A stretch of 64,000 nt of DNA from an uncultured Erysipelotrichaceae bacterium (GCA_902789225.1 CADANC010000005.1:1-64000), one strand, 5' to 3'; positions 18,158 to 27,918 are shown, counted from the stretch's first letter. Translations and numbers: made by a program. The notes: a model not told the origin generated them from the letters alone.

Positions 18158-19000
18158 ATGAAAAAGATAAGATTAACTCAAGCAGAATTGTCTAGATTAG
18201 TTGAATATCCAAATGTTTTTTTATCTACAGAAAGTAAAATATACTATTATAAAAGAAATCTATTATTAAAAAAATTATATTTAACAGATGCTAAAACAAT
18301 TGATAGAAAAGTATACACGTTAGAAACTATTAACAATTCACCACTAGTAGAATTTGAAGAATTAGTTATTCCTGAAAAATTAGCAATTGCTGGAGGAAAA
18401 AATATAGGATTTACTATACAAGAAGTAAAAGGAAAAACACTACAAGAAATATTATATTCAGAAATACCTACTAAAGATAAAATAGATTTATTAAAAAAAG
18501 TAGGAGAAGTATTAAGAAAAATAGAATCTTGTGATCAAGAATTTTATTTTAATGACTTACAAGGTTATAATATAATAGTTGATAATAATGGTGAATTAAG
18601 AATTATAGATTTAGATAGTAGTTCAGTCAATAAAGATGATGCAGTACAATCTTATTATTTAAATACAGATAGAAAAGTAGGTAATCTAAATAAGTACAGG
18701 TTTAATGATTATGGAATACCTTATCCAGATAAAAACAATGATTTATTATCATACTCAACAATGATTTTAAATACTGTTGGTGGACTAAAAGCAGGAAGAT
18801 TATCTATTAGTGATTATTATAATTATTTAAGTTATTTAGATGATTTAGGTTTTGATGATGAATTATTAGATATATTTGTAAATTTATATACTGAAAAAGA
18901 AAATGTTAATCCTGTAGACTATCTAGATACATTAAAAGGAAATGATTTAGAAAAAGCTAAATATATTAGATATAAAGCATTGAAAAAAAAATATTATTAA
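18158..19000 (+). CDS. Small protein-kinase-fold phosphotransferase
   Basis: 280 aa, soluble. A kinase-like layout can be read: a candidate Lys in LLLKKLYL near residue 38, a catalytic-loop equivalent FNDLQGYNIIV near 127-137 (Asp and Asn kept, the usual His replaced), and a metal-binding IDLDSSS near 149-155 in place of DFG. No glycine-rich loop is evident, as in aminoglycoside/choline-kinase-like relatives. The substrate is unknown. It has its own promoter, and its 3' end contains the promoter for the downstream T-box transcript. Co-transcription with valS would require read-through. Confidence 0.65.
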   Translation: MKKIRLTQAELSRLVEYPNVFLSTESKIYYYKRNLLLKKLYLTDAKTIDRKVYTLETINNSPLVEFEELVIPEKLAIAGGKNIGFTIQEVKGKTLQEILYSEIPTKDKIDLLKKVGEVLRKIESCDQEFYFNDLQGYNIIVDNNGELRIIDLDSSSVNKDDAVQSYYLNTDRKVGNLNKYRFNDYGIPYPDKNNDLLSYSTMILNTVGGLKAGRLSISDYYNYLSYLDDLGFDDELLDIFVNLYTEKENVNPVDYLDTLKGNDLEKAKYIRYKALKKKYY

Positions 19001-19008
19001 TATATAAT
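18980..19008 (+). promoter_or_regulatory. Promoter of the valS T-box transcript
   Basis: TTGAAA (18980-18985), 17-nt spacer, TATAAT (19003-19008). It overlaps the end of the kinase gene. Confidence 0.75.
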
Positions 19009-19011
19009 AAT

Positions 19012-19218
19012 TAAGAAATGCAAAGAAATCGAGGAAAGATATCTAGTTTTTAAGAGAGTTCACGTTTGGTGTAAGTGAATAAATGAAATATCTTTTGTAG
19101 CGATGGAGTAGAATTACTGAGTTTAGTAAGTAGTTCCGGTAATGCCGTTAAATATATCGAGAAGTAATTAAGGTGGTACCACGTAATCACGTCCTTATAG
19201 GATGTGATTTTTTTTATT
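19012..19218 (+). promoter_or_regulatory. T-box riboswitch for tRNA-Val (valS leader)
   Basis: The T-box signature AAGGTGGTACCACG is at about 19170-19183; its TGGT bulge would pair with the ACCA end of uncharged tRNA. A Stem I region with GAGAG and a GGTG element precedes it. GTA at 19097-19099 sits where a specifier codon is expected and is a Val codon. The alternative terminator, AATCACGTCC / GGATGTGATT then eight T, is at 19185-19217. Uncharged tRNA-Val should stabilise the antiterminator and switch on valS. The specifier assignment is by position and codon only. Confidence 0.9.
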
Positions 19219-19232
19219 AAGAAGGTGAATTT

Positions 19233-19298
19233 ATGAAACTAGAGAATAATAAACGAGTCAAGAACTTCAAAGAAATAATACAAAAAAGGAAAGGATAA
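19233..19298 (+). CDS. 21-aa ORF between T-box and valS
   Basis: ATG 19233 follows AAGAAGGTG with 6-nt spacing. It encodes a 21-residue basic peptide (8 Lys/Arg) and stops at TAA 19296-19298, 5 nt before valS. The valS ribosome-binding site AAAGGA lies within its last codons, so translation could be coupled. No family is recognised. It could be a leader or coupling ORF, or a remnant. Confidence 0.45.
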   Translation: MKLENNKRVKNFKEIIQKRKG

Positions 19299-19303
19299 AT
19301 AAA

Positions 19304-21838
19304 ATGAAAGAATTAGAAACTAAATATAATCACGAGAGTGTAGAAAAAGATAAATATGATATATGGCTTAAAAATGGTTATTTTAAGTCAGATAATAAAA
19401 GTAGTAAACCACATTATTGTATAGTTATACCTCCACCAAATGTAACAGGTAAATTACATTTAGGTCATGCTTGGGATGTATCATTACAAGATATTATTAT
19501 TAGATATCAAAAGATGAAGGGTAATGATATTTTATGGTTACCAGGAATGGATCATGCTGCTATCGCAACAGAAGCAAAAGTAGTTAAAAAACTAAAAGAT
19601 CAAGGTATAAACAAATATGAATATGGAAGAGATAAATTCTTAGAAGCTTGTTGGGATTGGACTCATGAATATGGAGGAGAAATTCGTAAACAATGGGCAT
19701 CTCTTGGTTTAACTCTAGACTATTCAAAGGAAAGATTTACATTAGATGAAGGATTAGAAAAAGCAGTTAAAAAAGTATTTGTAGATTATTATAATGAAGG
19801 ATTAATCTATAGAGGAGAAAGAATAATTAACTGGGATCCAGCAGCAAAAACAGCACTATCTAATGAAGAAGTTATTTATAAAGATGTAGAAGGAGCTTTC
19901 TATCATATTAAATATTTTATTGATGGAACAGATGACTATTTAGATGTTGCAACTACTCGTCCAGAAACTTTATTTGGAGATACTGCAGTAGCTGTTAACG
20001 AAAATGATGATAGATATAAAAAGTATGTTGGTAAGAATGTTATATTACCTGTAGTTGGAAAGAAAATTCCAGTAATTACAGATGAACATGCAAATCCTGA
20101 AGAAGGAACAGGTGTAGTTAAAATAACTCCTGCTCATGACCCCAACGACTTTGAAGTAGGTAATAGGCATAATTTAGAAAGAATAGTAGTAATGAATGAA
20201 GATGCTACTATGAATGATAAATGTGGAAAGTACGCAGGAATGACTAGAGAAGCTTGTCGTGAACAACTAGTTCATGATTTAGATGAAGCAGGATTATTAA
20301 TTGATATTGAAAAAATAACTCACTCAGTAGGACATAGTGAAAGAACAGGAGTAATGGTAGAACCTTACCTTTCAAAACAATGGTTTGTTAAAATGAGACC
20401 ACTTGCTGATGCAGTATTAGAAAATCAAAAAGATAAAGATAATAAAGTAAACTTTGTACCAAAAAGATATGAAAAAGTAATGAATCACTGGATGGAAATT
20501 ACTTATGACTGGTGTATATCTCGTCAATTATGGTGGGGACATAGAATTCCAGCTTGGTATAAAGGTGATGAAGTATATGTTGGAATGGAAGCACCAAAAG
20601 GAAAAGGATGGGTACAAGATAATGATGTATTAGATACATGGTTCTCTAGTGCACTTTGGCCTTTTGCAACTCTAGGTTGGCCAGATAAAACAGATGATAT
20701 GGAAGCATACTTCCCAAATGATGTATTAGTTACAGGATATGATATTATTCCATTCTGGGTAAATAGAATGACTTTCCAATCATTAAAACTAACTGGAAAA
20801 AGACCGTTTAAAGATGTATTAATCCATGGATTAATAAGAGATAAAGAAGGAAGAAAATTCTCTAAGAGTTTAGGCAATGGCATAGATCCATTTGATATGA
20901 TTGATAAGTATGGAGCAGATGCACTACGTTACTATCTAGCAACAGATGTTGCTCCAGGAACAGATATGAGATTCGATGAAGTAAAACTAAAAGCTACATG
21001 GAACTATATTAATAAAATATGGAATGCTTCTCGTTTTACATTAATGAATATTCATGACTTGAAAAAGATAAATCTTAAAGACTTAAAAAATGAAGATAAG
21101 TGGATTTTATCTAAATACGAAAAACTAGTTAAATCAGTAACAAAACATATGGATAAATATGAATTTAATCTAGCAGGATCAGAAATATATGACTTTACTT
21201 GGAATAGTTTCTGTGATTCATATATTGAAATGGCTAAATATTCTATTGAAAAAGAATCAACTAAGTCTACATTATGTTTTGTACTTACAGGAATATTACA
21301 AATGTTACATCCATTTATGCCATTTGTAACAGAAGAAATATATAATATGTTACCTGTTAAAGATGAAGAATCAATTATGATTACAAACTATCCAAAATAT
21401 ACAAAGAAATATGTATTTGAAGATGAAGAAAGAATTGTAGAAGATGAAATAGAATTTATCAAACAATTTAGAAATGTAAAAGCAGAAAATAAAATAACAA
21501 AAGACATGAAAGTAATGTTTGATACTACAGATGATAATGAAATGATAGTAAAAATGTTAAAACTAGAAGATCATTTGGTTGATAAACCATTAGGAATGAA
21601 TGCCTACAAGGTATTCTCTAACAGAGTAAAAGCAACAATCTTCTTTGAACATATAGAAACAGTTGCTGAACAAGAATCTAAAAAACTTCTAATAGAAGGA
21701 TTAAAAGCATCTATCGCAAGAAGAGAAAAATTATTATCAAATGAAAACTATGTTAATAAAGCTCCTGCAAAGATTGTAGAAATGGATAGAAAGAAATTAG
21801 AAGAAGAAAAACAAAAATTAGAAGAATTAACAAAATAG
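19304..21838 (+). CDS. valS: Valine--tRNA ligase
   Basis: Charges tRNA-Val and edits threonine. 844 aa, a typical bacterial length (about 880). The class I HIGH motif is PNVTGKLHLGH (about 46-56) and the KMSKS motif is GRKFSKSLGN (about 522-531). The CP1 editing domain contains TTRPETLFGDTAVAV. DWCISRQLWWGHRIPAW is typical of ValRS. A C-terminal Lys/Glu-rich coiled-coil arm contacts tRNA. Its level is set by the T-box upstream. Confidence 0.98.
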   Translation: MKELETKYNHESVEKDKYDIWLKNGYFKSDNKSSKPHYCIVIPPPNVTGKLHLGHAWDVSLQDIIIRYQKMKGNDILWLPGMDHAAIATEAKVVKKLKDQGINKYEYGRDKFLEACWDWTHEYGGEIRKQWASLGLTLDYSKERFTLDEGLEKAVKKVFVDYYNEGLIYRGERIINWDPAAKTALSNEEVIYKDVEGAFYHIKYFIDGTDDYLDVATTRPETLFGDTAVAVNENDDRYKKYVGKNVILPVVGKKIPVITDEHANPEEGTGVVKITPAHDPNDFEVGNRHNLERIVVMNEDATMNDKCGKYAGMTREACREQLVHDLDEAGLLIDIEKITHSVGHSERTGVMVEPYLSKQWFVKMRPLADAVLENQKDKDNKVNFVPKRYEKVMNHWMEITYDWCISRQLWWGHRIPAWYKGDEVYVGMEAPKGKGWVQDNDVLDTWFSSALWPFATLGWPDKTDDMEAYFPNDVLVTGYDIIPFWVNRMTFQSLKLTGKRPFKDVLIHGLIRDKEGRKFSKSLGNGIDPFDMIDKYGADALRYYLATDVAPGTDMRFDEVKLKATWNYINKIWNASRFTLMNIHDLKKINLKDLKNEDKWILSKYEKLVKSVTKHMDKYEFNLAGSEIYDFTWNSFCDSYIEMAKYSIEKESTKSTLCFVLTGILQMLHPFMPFVTEEIYNMLPVKDEESIMITNYPKYTKKYVFEDEERIVEDEIEFIKQFRNVKAENKITKDMKVMFDTTDDNEMIVKMLKLEDHLVDKPLGMNAYKVFSNRVKATIFFEHIETVAEQESKKLLIEGLKASIARREKLLSNENYVNKAPAKIVEMDRKKLEEEKQKLEELTK

Positions 21839-21864
21839 AGTAGACAAAAAGCTACTCTATTTTT
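21834..21864 (+). terminator. Terminator of valS
   Basis: A 10-bp stem AATAGAGTAG / CTACTCTATT includes the TAG stop, then T-run. Confidence 0.85.
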
Positions 21865-21941
21865 AATTCTACCAATAGGTTACATACTTTTCATTGTATT
21901 TTTAAAATTACTTAGCTAATATAAAGATGTAGGAGGTATTT

Positions 21942-23261
21942 ATGGATGAATATGGTTTAGCAGACAAGATATATGAACTAAGAAAAAAGAAAAATTTAAC
22001 TCAAGAAGATTTAGCTATTTTATTAGATATTTCAGACAAGTCAGTATCTAAATGGGAAAATGGTACTTCAAAACCAACAATAGAAAATCTTAAAAAGATA
22101 TCAGAGATATTTGATGTATCACTAGATGATTTAATAGAAACCAAAGAAGAAAAGAAAAAACAAAAGATAACTAAAATTGTTTTAACAGGTGGTCCATGTG
22201 CAGGAAAAACAACTGCAATGAACTGGATACAAAATAATTTCGTAAAACAAGGATACAAAGTATTATTTATTCAAGAAACGGCTACCGAATTAATAACAGG
22301 AGGATTCACTCCATGGGAAGCAAGAACTAATATAGATTTTCAAGAAATATTAATTGAATTACAACTGGAAAAAGAAAGATTATTTGAAGAAGCAGCTAAG
22401 AAATTACCTAATGATAAGATATTATTAGTGTGCGATAGAGGCATAATGGACAATATAGCATATATGGGTAAGAAAGATTTTAATAATATCTTAAAGAAGA
22501 AAGGATTAAATAAAGTACAGATAAGAGATTCATATGATGCAGTATTTCATTTAGTAACTGCTGCTAAAGGAGCAAAAGAATACTACAATTTAGATAATGA
22601 AGCAAGAACTGAAACAATAGAAGAAGCAGCAAGATTAGATGACTTACTTGTTTCATCTTGGACTGGTCATCCTCATTTAAGAATAATAGATAATAGTAGT
22701 AATTTTGAAGATAAAATGAAAAAATTAATGAGAGAAATAGCTGCAGTTTTAGGAGAACCTAATCCATATGAGATAGAAAGAAAATTCTTAATAGAAATGC
22801 CTGATATTTCATATTTGGAATCATTACCTAATTGTGAAAAAGTAAAAATAGTTCAAACATATCTAGTATCAAATGAAGATGAAGAAGTAAGAATAAGACA
22901 AAGAGGAAATAATGGTTCATACACTTATTCAAAAGCAAGAAAAATAACTGTTAATCCATTAAAGAGAATAGAAATAGAAAATAGATTAACTCAAGAAGAA
23001 TATATAAATGAATTATTAAATGCAGATTTAACTAGAGGACAAATTATTAAAGATAGATACTGCCTAACTTATAAGAATCAATATTTTGAAATAGATATAT
23101 ATCCATTTTGGAAAGATAAAGCAATCGCTGAAATTGAACTAATCTCTGAAGATCAAAAAATAGAAATACCCAACTTCCTAAATGTAATAGATGAAGTAAC
23201 AGATAACATAGATTACAAAAACAGTGAAATAGCAAGAAGAATTAAGAAGAATAGAGATTAA
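21942..23261 (+). CDS. HTH / P-loop NTPase / CYTH fusion protein
   Basis: 439 aa in three parts. Residues 5-65 are an XRE/Cro helix-turn-helix (LTQEDLAILLDISDKSVSKWENG). Residues 75-275 are a NadR/Ttd14-like AAA_28 P-loop domain with Walker A GGPCAGKT and a VCDRGIMDN loop. Residues about 283-435 are a CYTH domain beginning with the EIERKFLI signature, with Arg/Lys/Glu-rich strands (EVRIRQRG, IEIENRL) for a triphosphate tunnel. CYTH enzymes hydrolyse inorganic or organic triphosphates. The protein could couple nucleotide or polyphosphate state to transcription; this is inference. AGGAGG precedes the ATG. Confidence 0.85.
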   Translation: MDEYGLADKIYELRKKKNLTQEDLAILLDISDKSVSKWENGTSKPTIENLKKISEIFDVSLDDLIETKEEKKKQKITKIVLTGGPCAGKTTAMNWIQNNFVKQGYKVLFIQETATELITGGFTPWEARTNIDFQEILIELQLEKERLFEEAAKKLPNDKILLVCDRGIMDNIAYMGKKDFNNILKKKGLNKVQIRDSYDAVFHLVTAAKGAKEYYNLDNEARTETIEEAARLDDLLVSSWTGHPHLRIIDNSSNFEDKMKKLMREIAAVLGEPNPYEIERKFLIEMPDISYLESLPNCEKVKIVQTYLVSNEDEEVRIRQRGNNGSYTYSKARKITVNPLKRIEIENRLTQEEYINELLNADLTRGQIIKDRYCLTYKNQYFEIDIYPFWKDKAIAEIELISEDQKIEIPNFLNVIDEVTDNIDYKNSEIARRIKKNRD

Positions 23262-23262
23262 A

Positions 23263-23288
23263 AAAAGAACTATAACAATAGTTCTTTT
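23263..23288. terminator. Bidirectional terminator
   Basis: A 10-bp stem AAAAGAACTA / TAGTTCTTTT with a 6-nt loop lies between two converging genes. Confidence 0.8.
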
Positions 23289-23946
23289 ATTTATAATGTT
23301 TTCTTAAATTCTTATAAACGTGACTCGAATGTTTATAATTATCAATATTTTCTTCAGTGTCGGAAATAATTCCATATTCAACAAGTTTATCAATTTCATC
23401 TAAATCTATAGAATGAATTACATCTGATAAACTAAATAATTTTGATACTTCAGATAGATTTCCAAATTGCAAAAATGCAGAATCAAATTTTCTGTTTTCT
23501 AACAAACCCAACATATAAAGATCTTCAGTTGTTTGTATAGAAAAAGGCATACATCCAATACTAAATGTAAATAGTTCTTCACCTGTTTCGTATTTTAATC
23601 TAACACTTTCTGGCTCAAACCAACTATCTCTACCAGTTTTTAGAACATCTTCAAAAAAAGATAAATAATGATCTTGTTCTTCAATTTGTCCTTTTCTCAA
23701 TGAATAAGCAGAGCAATCATAGACTACATCATCTTTTCTTCTAAAACTCCAAAAAGAAATAGGGTTATCCGTTCTTAAAAATCTTTCATCTTCTGGAATT
23801 TTTTCTATTTCACTAGAAACAAATTTACTTATTCTATCATAATTAGGAATTAATTTAAAAGTTTGTACTGTTCTTTTACTTCCGTCTAAATATAGATTAT
23901 TAATATAAAGATTACTTAAATTGTTTGAATTATTTAATTTTCTCAT
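23287..23946 (-). CDS. Hypothetical soluble protein
   Basis: 219 aa, not recognised. There is no signal peptide or membrane helix. The sequence is mixed alpha/beta with many aromatic and acidic residues in the centre (FWSFRRKDDVVYDCSAYSLR). The C-terminal third is acidic and probably helical (SLSDVIHSIDLDEIDKLVEYG). A strong TGGAGGTG lies upstream of ATG. It is a lone minus-strand gene whose codon use is like its neighbours'. Confidence 0.55.
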   Translation of the reverse strand: MRKLNNSNNLSNLYINNLYLDGSKRTVQTFKLIPNYDRISKFVSSEIEKIPEDERFLRTDNPISFWSFRRKDDVVYDCSAYSLRKGQIEEQDHYLSFFEDVLKTGRDSWFEPESVRLKYETGEELFTFSIGCMPFSIQTTEDLYMLGLLENRKFDSAFLQFGNLSEVSKLFSLSDVIHSIDLDEIDKLVEYGIISDTEENIDNYKHSSHVYKNLRKHYK

Positions 23947-24062
23947 ACTACACCTCCAAAAATAAAAACGTTGATATTATAGCATATTTTTAATATAAAA
24001 TCAAAACTATTGAAATCTAAACTAAATAATATTATAATGAATATAATATAGGAGGATAGATT

Positions 24063-25154
24063 ATGAATAATGATCAACAACAAACTGAACAAACTCTAAA
24101 CTATCAAGTACAAACACAAACAACTGGACAAACAATTGGGCAACAAACTATGCAAGCAGCTCAAACTGCTCAAACTGTACAATATACTCAAACTGCACAA
24201 GCAGCTACAACACAATATAATCAAGCAGCAGGACAAACTGCAACAACAACAACACAAGGAACACAAACAATGCAATATCAACAACAAGTTGCTAATCAAG
24301 AAACAATGCAAATGAATCCTAAAATTGGATCTTTTAATGAACTATATGATCAACAAGGAGCAACATCAGCAAGAAATCAACAACTAACTACTACAACAAA
24401 TCAAAAAGGTGGAGTAGGAACAGCAATATTAATTGTAATATTATTCTTAGCATTAATAGGTTTAGTAGGATACATTATTTATACAAAAGGAAATGATAAT
24501 AAAACTGATAATACTTCAACAGCAACGACTACTAATGTAAATTTATCTATAGATGACGAAAAAGTAATTAACTCTTATGGCGTAATAACTTCTAGTTACT
24601 TTGATCAAATAAAAGGAAGCTATTTTGTAGGAAAAAGTATTACAGCAAAAGATATTCCAAATGATACTGCATATGTTGTAGCCGCAACAGATATCTTAAA
24701 AGATAAGAATATGGGTGTTTTAGATGATGGAGCATCATTTACAGTAGAAGAATTAAATAAAAAAGTTGATGAACTATATGGAACTGATTATGAATTACCT
24801 ATTCAACATTATGGATGTCCAATATATGATTATAATGAATCAACTCAAACATTTACTAAATCTGAACTAGGATGTGGATTTGAAGCAAAAGAAAATGTTT
24901 TATTTGATCAAGTAGTAATGGCAGAAGAAAAAGATAATGAACTAAATGTATATGTAAGAGTTCTATATGGCACATATAATTTTGAAAAACAGACAACAAC
25001 TTACTTCTCAGATTATGGAAAAACAAATGCTATAGGAGAATTCTATGACAATAATTTATCATTATCAGATATAGCAAAAGGATCATTATACAAATTAACA
25101 TTTGCTGAAAAAGAAGGAACATTCCAATTTAAATCATCAGAATTAGTATCATAA
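24063..25154 (+). CDS. Single-pass membrane protein with Gln/Thr-rich cytosolic tail
   Basis: 363 aa. The first ~115 residues are a low-complexity region of Gln, Thr and Ala, predicted cytosolic. A membrane helix follows (about 121-141: ILIVILFLALIGLVGYIIY), then an extracellular domain of ~220 residues with a pair of cysteines (HYGCPIYD, ELGCGFEA) that may form a disulfide. AGGAGG precedes ATG. It opens a run of single-pass proteins to 31113 but has its own terminator. Function unknown. Confidence 0.65.
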   Translation: MNNDQQQTEQTLNYQVQTQTTGQTIGQQTMQAAQTAQTVQYTQTAQAATTQYNQAAGQTATTTTQGTQTMQYQQQVANQETMQMNPKIGSFNELYDQQGATSARNQQLTTTTNQKGGVGTAILIVILFLALIGLVGYIIYTKGNDNKTDNTSTATTTNVNLSIDDEKVINSYGVITSSYFDQIKGSYFVGKSITAKDIPNDTAYVVAATDILKDKNMGVLDDGASFTVEELNKKVDELYGTDYELPIQHYGCPIYDYNESTQTFTKSELGCGFEAKENVLFDQVVMAEEKDNELNVYVRVLYGTYNFEKQTTTYFSDYGKTNAIGEFYDNNLSLSDIAKGSLYKLTFAEKEGTFQFKSSELVS

Positions 25155-25161
25155 TTGTAAT

Positions 25162-25192
25162 AAACACGTAAATTATTTTACGTGTTTTTTTA
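25162..25192 (+). terminator. Intrinsic terminator
   Basis: An 11-bp stem AAACACGTAAA / TTTACGTGTTT with a 4-nt loop, then T-run. Confidence 0.85.
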
Positions 25193-25226
25193 TATTATGA
25201 TATAATCAAAATAGAGGATAAAAGAT

Positions 25227-26336
25227 ATGCGTTGTAGATATTGTAAATCTAAAATTTCACATAAATCTGATAAGTGTCCAAATTGTAATAGACCCCTAAT
25301 TAGACAAAGAACAGAAAAAGAAGAGAAAATAATAAGAGGGGTTGTTTTTGGGACTTTAATTTTATATTTTACTTTCATAACAGTATATTTTTTAACTGAT
25401 CATTATTATTTTTCTGATAAATCAAATGAAGAATATACTGCTGAAAAAGAAGTAACTTCTCCTTTTCAAACAATTATTTCTACAGACCATGTATATTCAG
25501 GAGTAACAATAAATACTACAGATGATGCATATAAATTAATACAAAAAGACTCAATTGAACAAAAAACAACCTGCGATGCAGGCATAATAGGAATAGAAAA
25601 CGATATAATAAATAATTATGGTGTAACAGCAGTAAATCTATGTGAATTAGATTCTAATCTAGCAATCGAATTAGAAAAAGTAATCGCAACAATATATATC
25701 GAATATCCAGGAGCACGTAATTATTTAACAAACCTATCATTAAAGAATAATTCATTAAAAGATAATAACATTATAGCTGTATTTGTTCCTACATTTAAAT
25801 TTGCAAATTCTACTTCACGTAGTAAATATGCAAAAGTATACAAAACAGAAATATTATTAAATGCATCATTCTTTTTAAATGAAGATAAATTAATGTCTAC
25901 CGTAAAAGATAGTTCTATTACTGGCCATTTTCCTGCTAACGCAACAAAATATTCTCCTGTTGCTCATGAATTAGGCCACTATTTATCTTTTATAGCCTTA
26001 TTAAAAGAAAGTAAAACTAATAGATTAGTTGCTGTAACAGCTAATGAGGATCAATACATTTATGAGTTAACCAAGAATTATAGTGAAGGACAATACTCAT
26101 TAAAACTATTAAAAGAAGCATATAATAATTATATAAATGATGGTAATACAGTATTATCATTTGATGCTTGGAGAAAAACTATATCAGGCTATGCAGTATC
26201 AACAGATGATACTGGAAGCTATATTTATGATGAAACTATAGCAGAAGCATTCCATGATGAATATTTAAATGGAGATAATGCATCTCTAGCATCTAAATAC
26301 ATATTACAAGTATTACAAAAGAAATTAGAAAGTTAG
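25227..26336 (+). CDS. Zinc-ribbon, single-pass, HExxH zincin-like protein
   Basis: 369 aa. Residues 3-22 are a cytosolic zinc ribbon (CRYCKS and CPNCNR). A membrane helix spans about 36-60. The extracellular part (about 75-369) contains VAHELGHYLSF, an HExxH zinc-protease motif near residue 248; a downstream AEAFHDEY may supply a third ligand. This makes it a probable membrane-tethered metallopeptidase with a cytosolic zinc-binding head. GAGGA precedes ATG. It is 7 nt from the next gene and clearly co-transcribed with the two after that. The substrate is unknown. Confidence 0.7.
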   Translation: MRCRYCKSKISHKSDKCPNCNRPLIRQRTEKEEKIIRGVVFGTLILYFTFITVYFLTDHYYFSDKSNEEYTAEKEVTSPFQTIISTDHVYSGVTINTTDDAYKLIQKDSIEQKTTCDAGIIGIENDIINNYGVTAVNLCELDSNLAIELEKVIATIYIEYPGARNYLTNLSLKNNSLKDNNIIAVFVPTFKFANSTSRSKYAKVYKTEILLNASFFLNEDKLMSTVKDSSITGHFPANATKYSPVAHELGHYLSFIALLKESKTNRLVAVTANEDQYIYELTKNYSEGQYSLKLLKEAYNNYINDGNTVLSFDAWRKTISGYAVSTDDTGSYIYDETIAEAFHDEYLNGDNASLASKYILQVLQKKLES

Positions 26337-26343
26337 GTGTAAT

Positions 26344-27918
26344 ATGAAAAAGATATTATTAATTACATCTATACCATTAATATTCTTAATACTAATAAAT
26401 TTCTTTTATATGGAAAAACCTATTAATAAGAATATTAATTTAAATCTATCAAAATATAGACAAGTAGAGTCTAGTTTTAATAGTGCCTATAAAATAGAAT
26501 CAAATTCAAAAGAAATAGATAATTATGATGAAATAAAAGAGTTATCAGAAAAGACAACTTTCTTATTATTAGGAAATGAAAACGAATCATCAAAAACATA
26601 TTATTTAAGACATAAAGATTATAAAGAATTAAAATATTCAACAGATGAAAATGATTTAGTACCTGATATCTCAGTAGATGGAATGTTTTTATCATTAAAT
26701 GAAATGAATATAAAATATTCATCTATTACTAACATGGATATTACTAAATCAAATAATTATTATATTTCAACACTAACTCTTCCTGATATAACATATAAAG
26801 GTATTGCTCCAAATGAAACAAAATTTATTGAAGAAAAATCAAATCTAATATTAACATACTTCTTTAAAGAAAAAGATAAATCATTCTATTTATATTATGT
26901 ATCTGCTAAATTAGTAGATGATCTAAATACATATGATGATACAGCTTTTGCTATAAAAGAAGATGTTAATTTATCTAATATATATGACTATACTAAGTAT
27001 AATGAACTAAATACTAATACTATTAATAATATATATAATGGTATTTCTTCAAGTATTATTACTTTAAATGCATATAATACTAATGAATTAGTAACCTCAT
27101 CACTAGGAGTATTAGTATCTCCAGGAATAGTATTAACAAATTATGATTTTATAGAAAAATCTCTATTAAATGCATCGTTCATCTCATCAAACAATTATAA
27201 GATAGATGGAATAATAACTTTATCAAAAGAAAACAATCTAGCTTTAATTAAATTAGAAACTAATAATACTTCAAGTATTTCTATAGGAAAAACACCTAAT
27301 ATAGAAGATCCAGTTGTAACAATAAAGTTAAATAACAATAATTTAGTTACTAATAAATCATTAGTAATAGACAATTTTAATTATATAAAGACAGCTGAAG
27401 AAGATAATTCTAGTGAAATACTAATATCAACAGATTCTAAATTATTAGGAATATCAACTAATAATGATGAATCAATATATAAGAAATATATAAATACAAA
27501 TATTATTTCAAATACAATTGACAAACTAAATAATAAAGATTTTACTTCAATAGAGGTAACTTCATTTGATAAGTTAAAAGAAGATTTCTATCAAAATAAG
27601 AAAAATAAATCAAAAGAAGTAAAACTACAAAATAATATAAAAAATATAGATATTATTAAAACTATTAATAATAATATAAATATACCCTTAGTAAAATCTT
27701 CTAAAGATAATAATATAATAAGTTTAAGATATGAAAATAAGATTAATAAATATATGTCTAATGAAGATATATCTCTAGATTTAAGAAATCATTTATTAAA
27801 CAATAATTATAAAGAAGTATCTGTTACTAATAATAAATATATATATGAAAATGAATATAATAAGATAATAATCATAAATGAATTTGATTATTTAATAGTA
27901 ATAGTGGTGATAAAATGA
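26344..27918 (+). CDS. Membrane protein with degenerate HtrA/trypsin-like domain
   Basis: 524 aa with an N-terminal anchor (4-22). The middle (about 230-375) follows the HtrA/DegP pattern strand by strand, but the catalytic triad is absent. The segment equivalent to LTNNHV is LTNYDFI (264-270), that for DLAVLKI is NLALIKL (298-304), and the GNSGGP loop is missing before LLGIST (367-372). It is therefore a likely inactive protease fold, possibly a binding module. The rest is Asn/Lys-rich without recognised domains. It overlaps the next gene by 4 nt (ATGA). Confidence 0.65.
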   Translation: MKKILLITSIPLIFLILINFFYMEKPINKNINLNLSKYRQVESSFNSAYKIESNSKEIDNYDEIKELSEKTTFLLLGNENESSKTYYLRHKDYKELKYSTDENDLVPDISVDGMFLSLNEMNIKYSSITNMDITKSNNYYISTLTLPDITYKGIAPNETKFIEEKSNLILTYFFKEKDKSFYLYYVSAKLVDDLNTYDDTAFAIKEDVNLSNIYDYTKYNELNTNTINNIYNGISSSIITLNAYNTNELVTSSLGVLVSPGIVLTNYDFIEKSLLNASFISSNNYKIDGIITLSKENNLALIKLETNNTSSISIGKTPNIEDPVVTIKLNNNNLVTNKSLVIDNFNYIKTAEEDNSSEILISTDSKLLGISTNNDESIYKKYINTNIISNTIDKLNNKDFTSIEVTSFDKLKEDFYQNKKNKSKEVKLQNNIKNIDIIKTINNNINIPLVKSSKDNNIISLRYENKINKYMSNEDISLDLRNHLLNNNYKEVSVTNNKYIYENEYNKIIIINEFDYLIVIVVIK

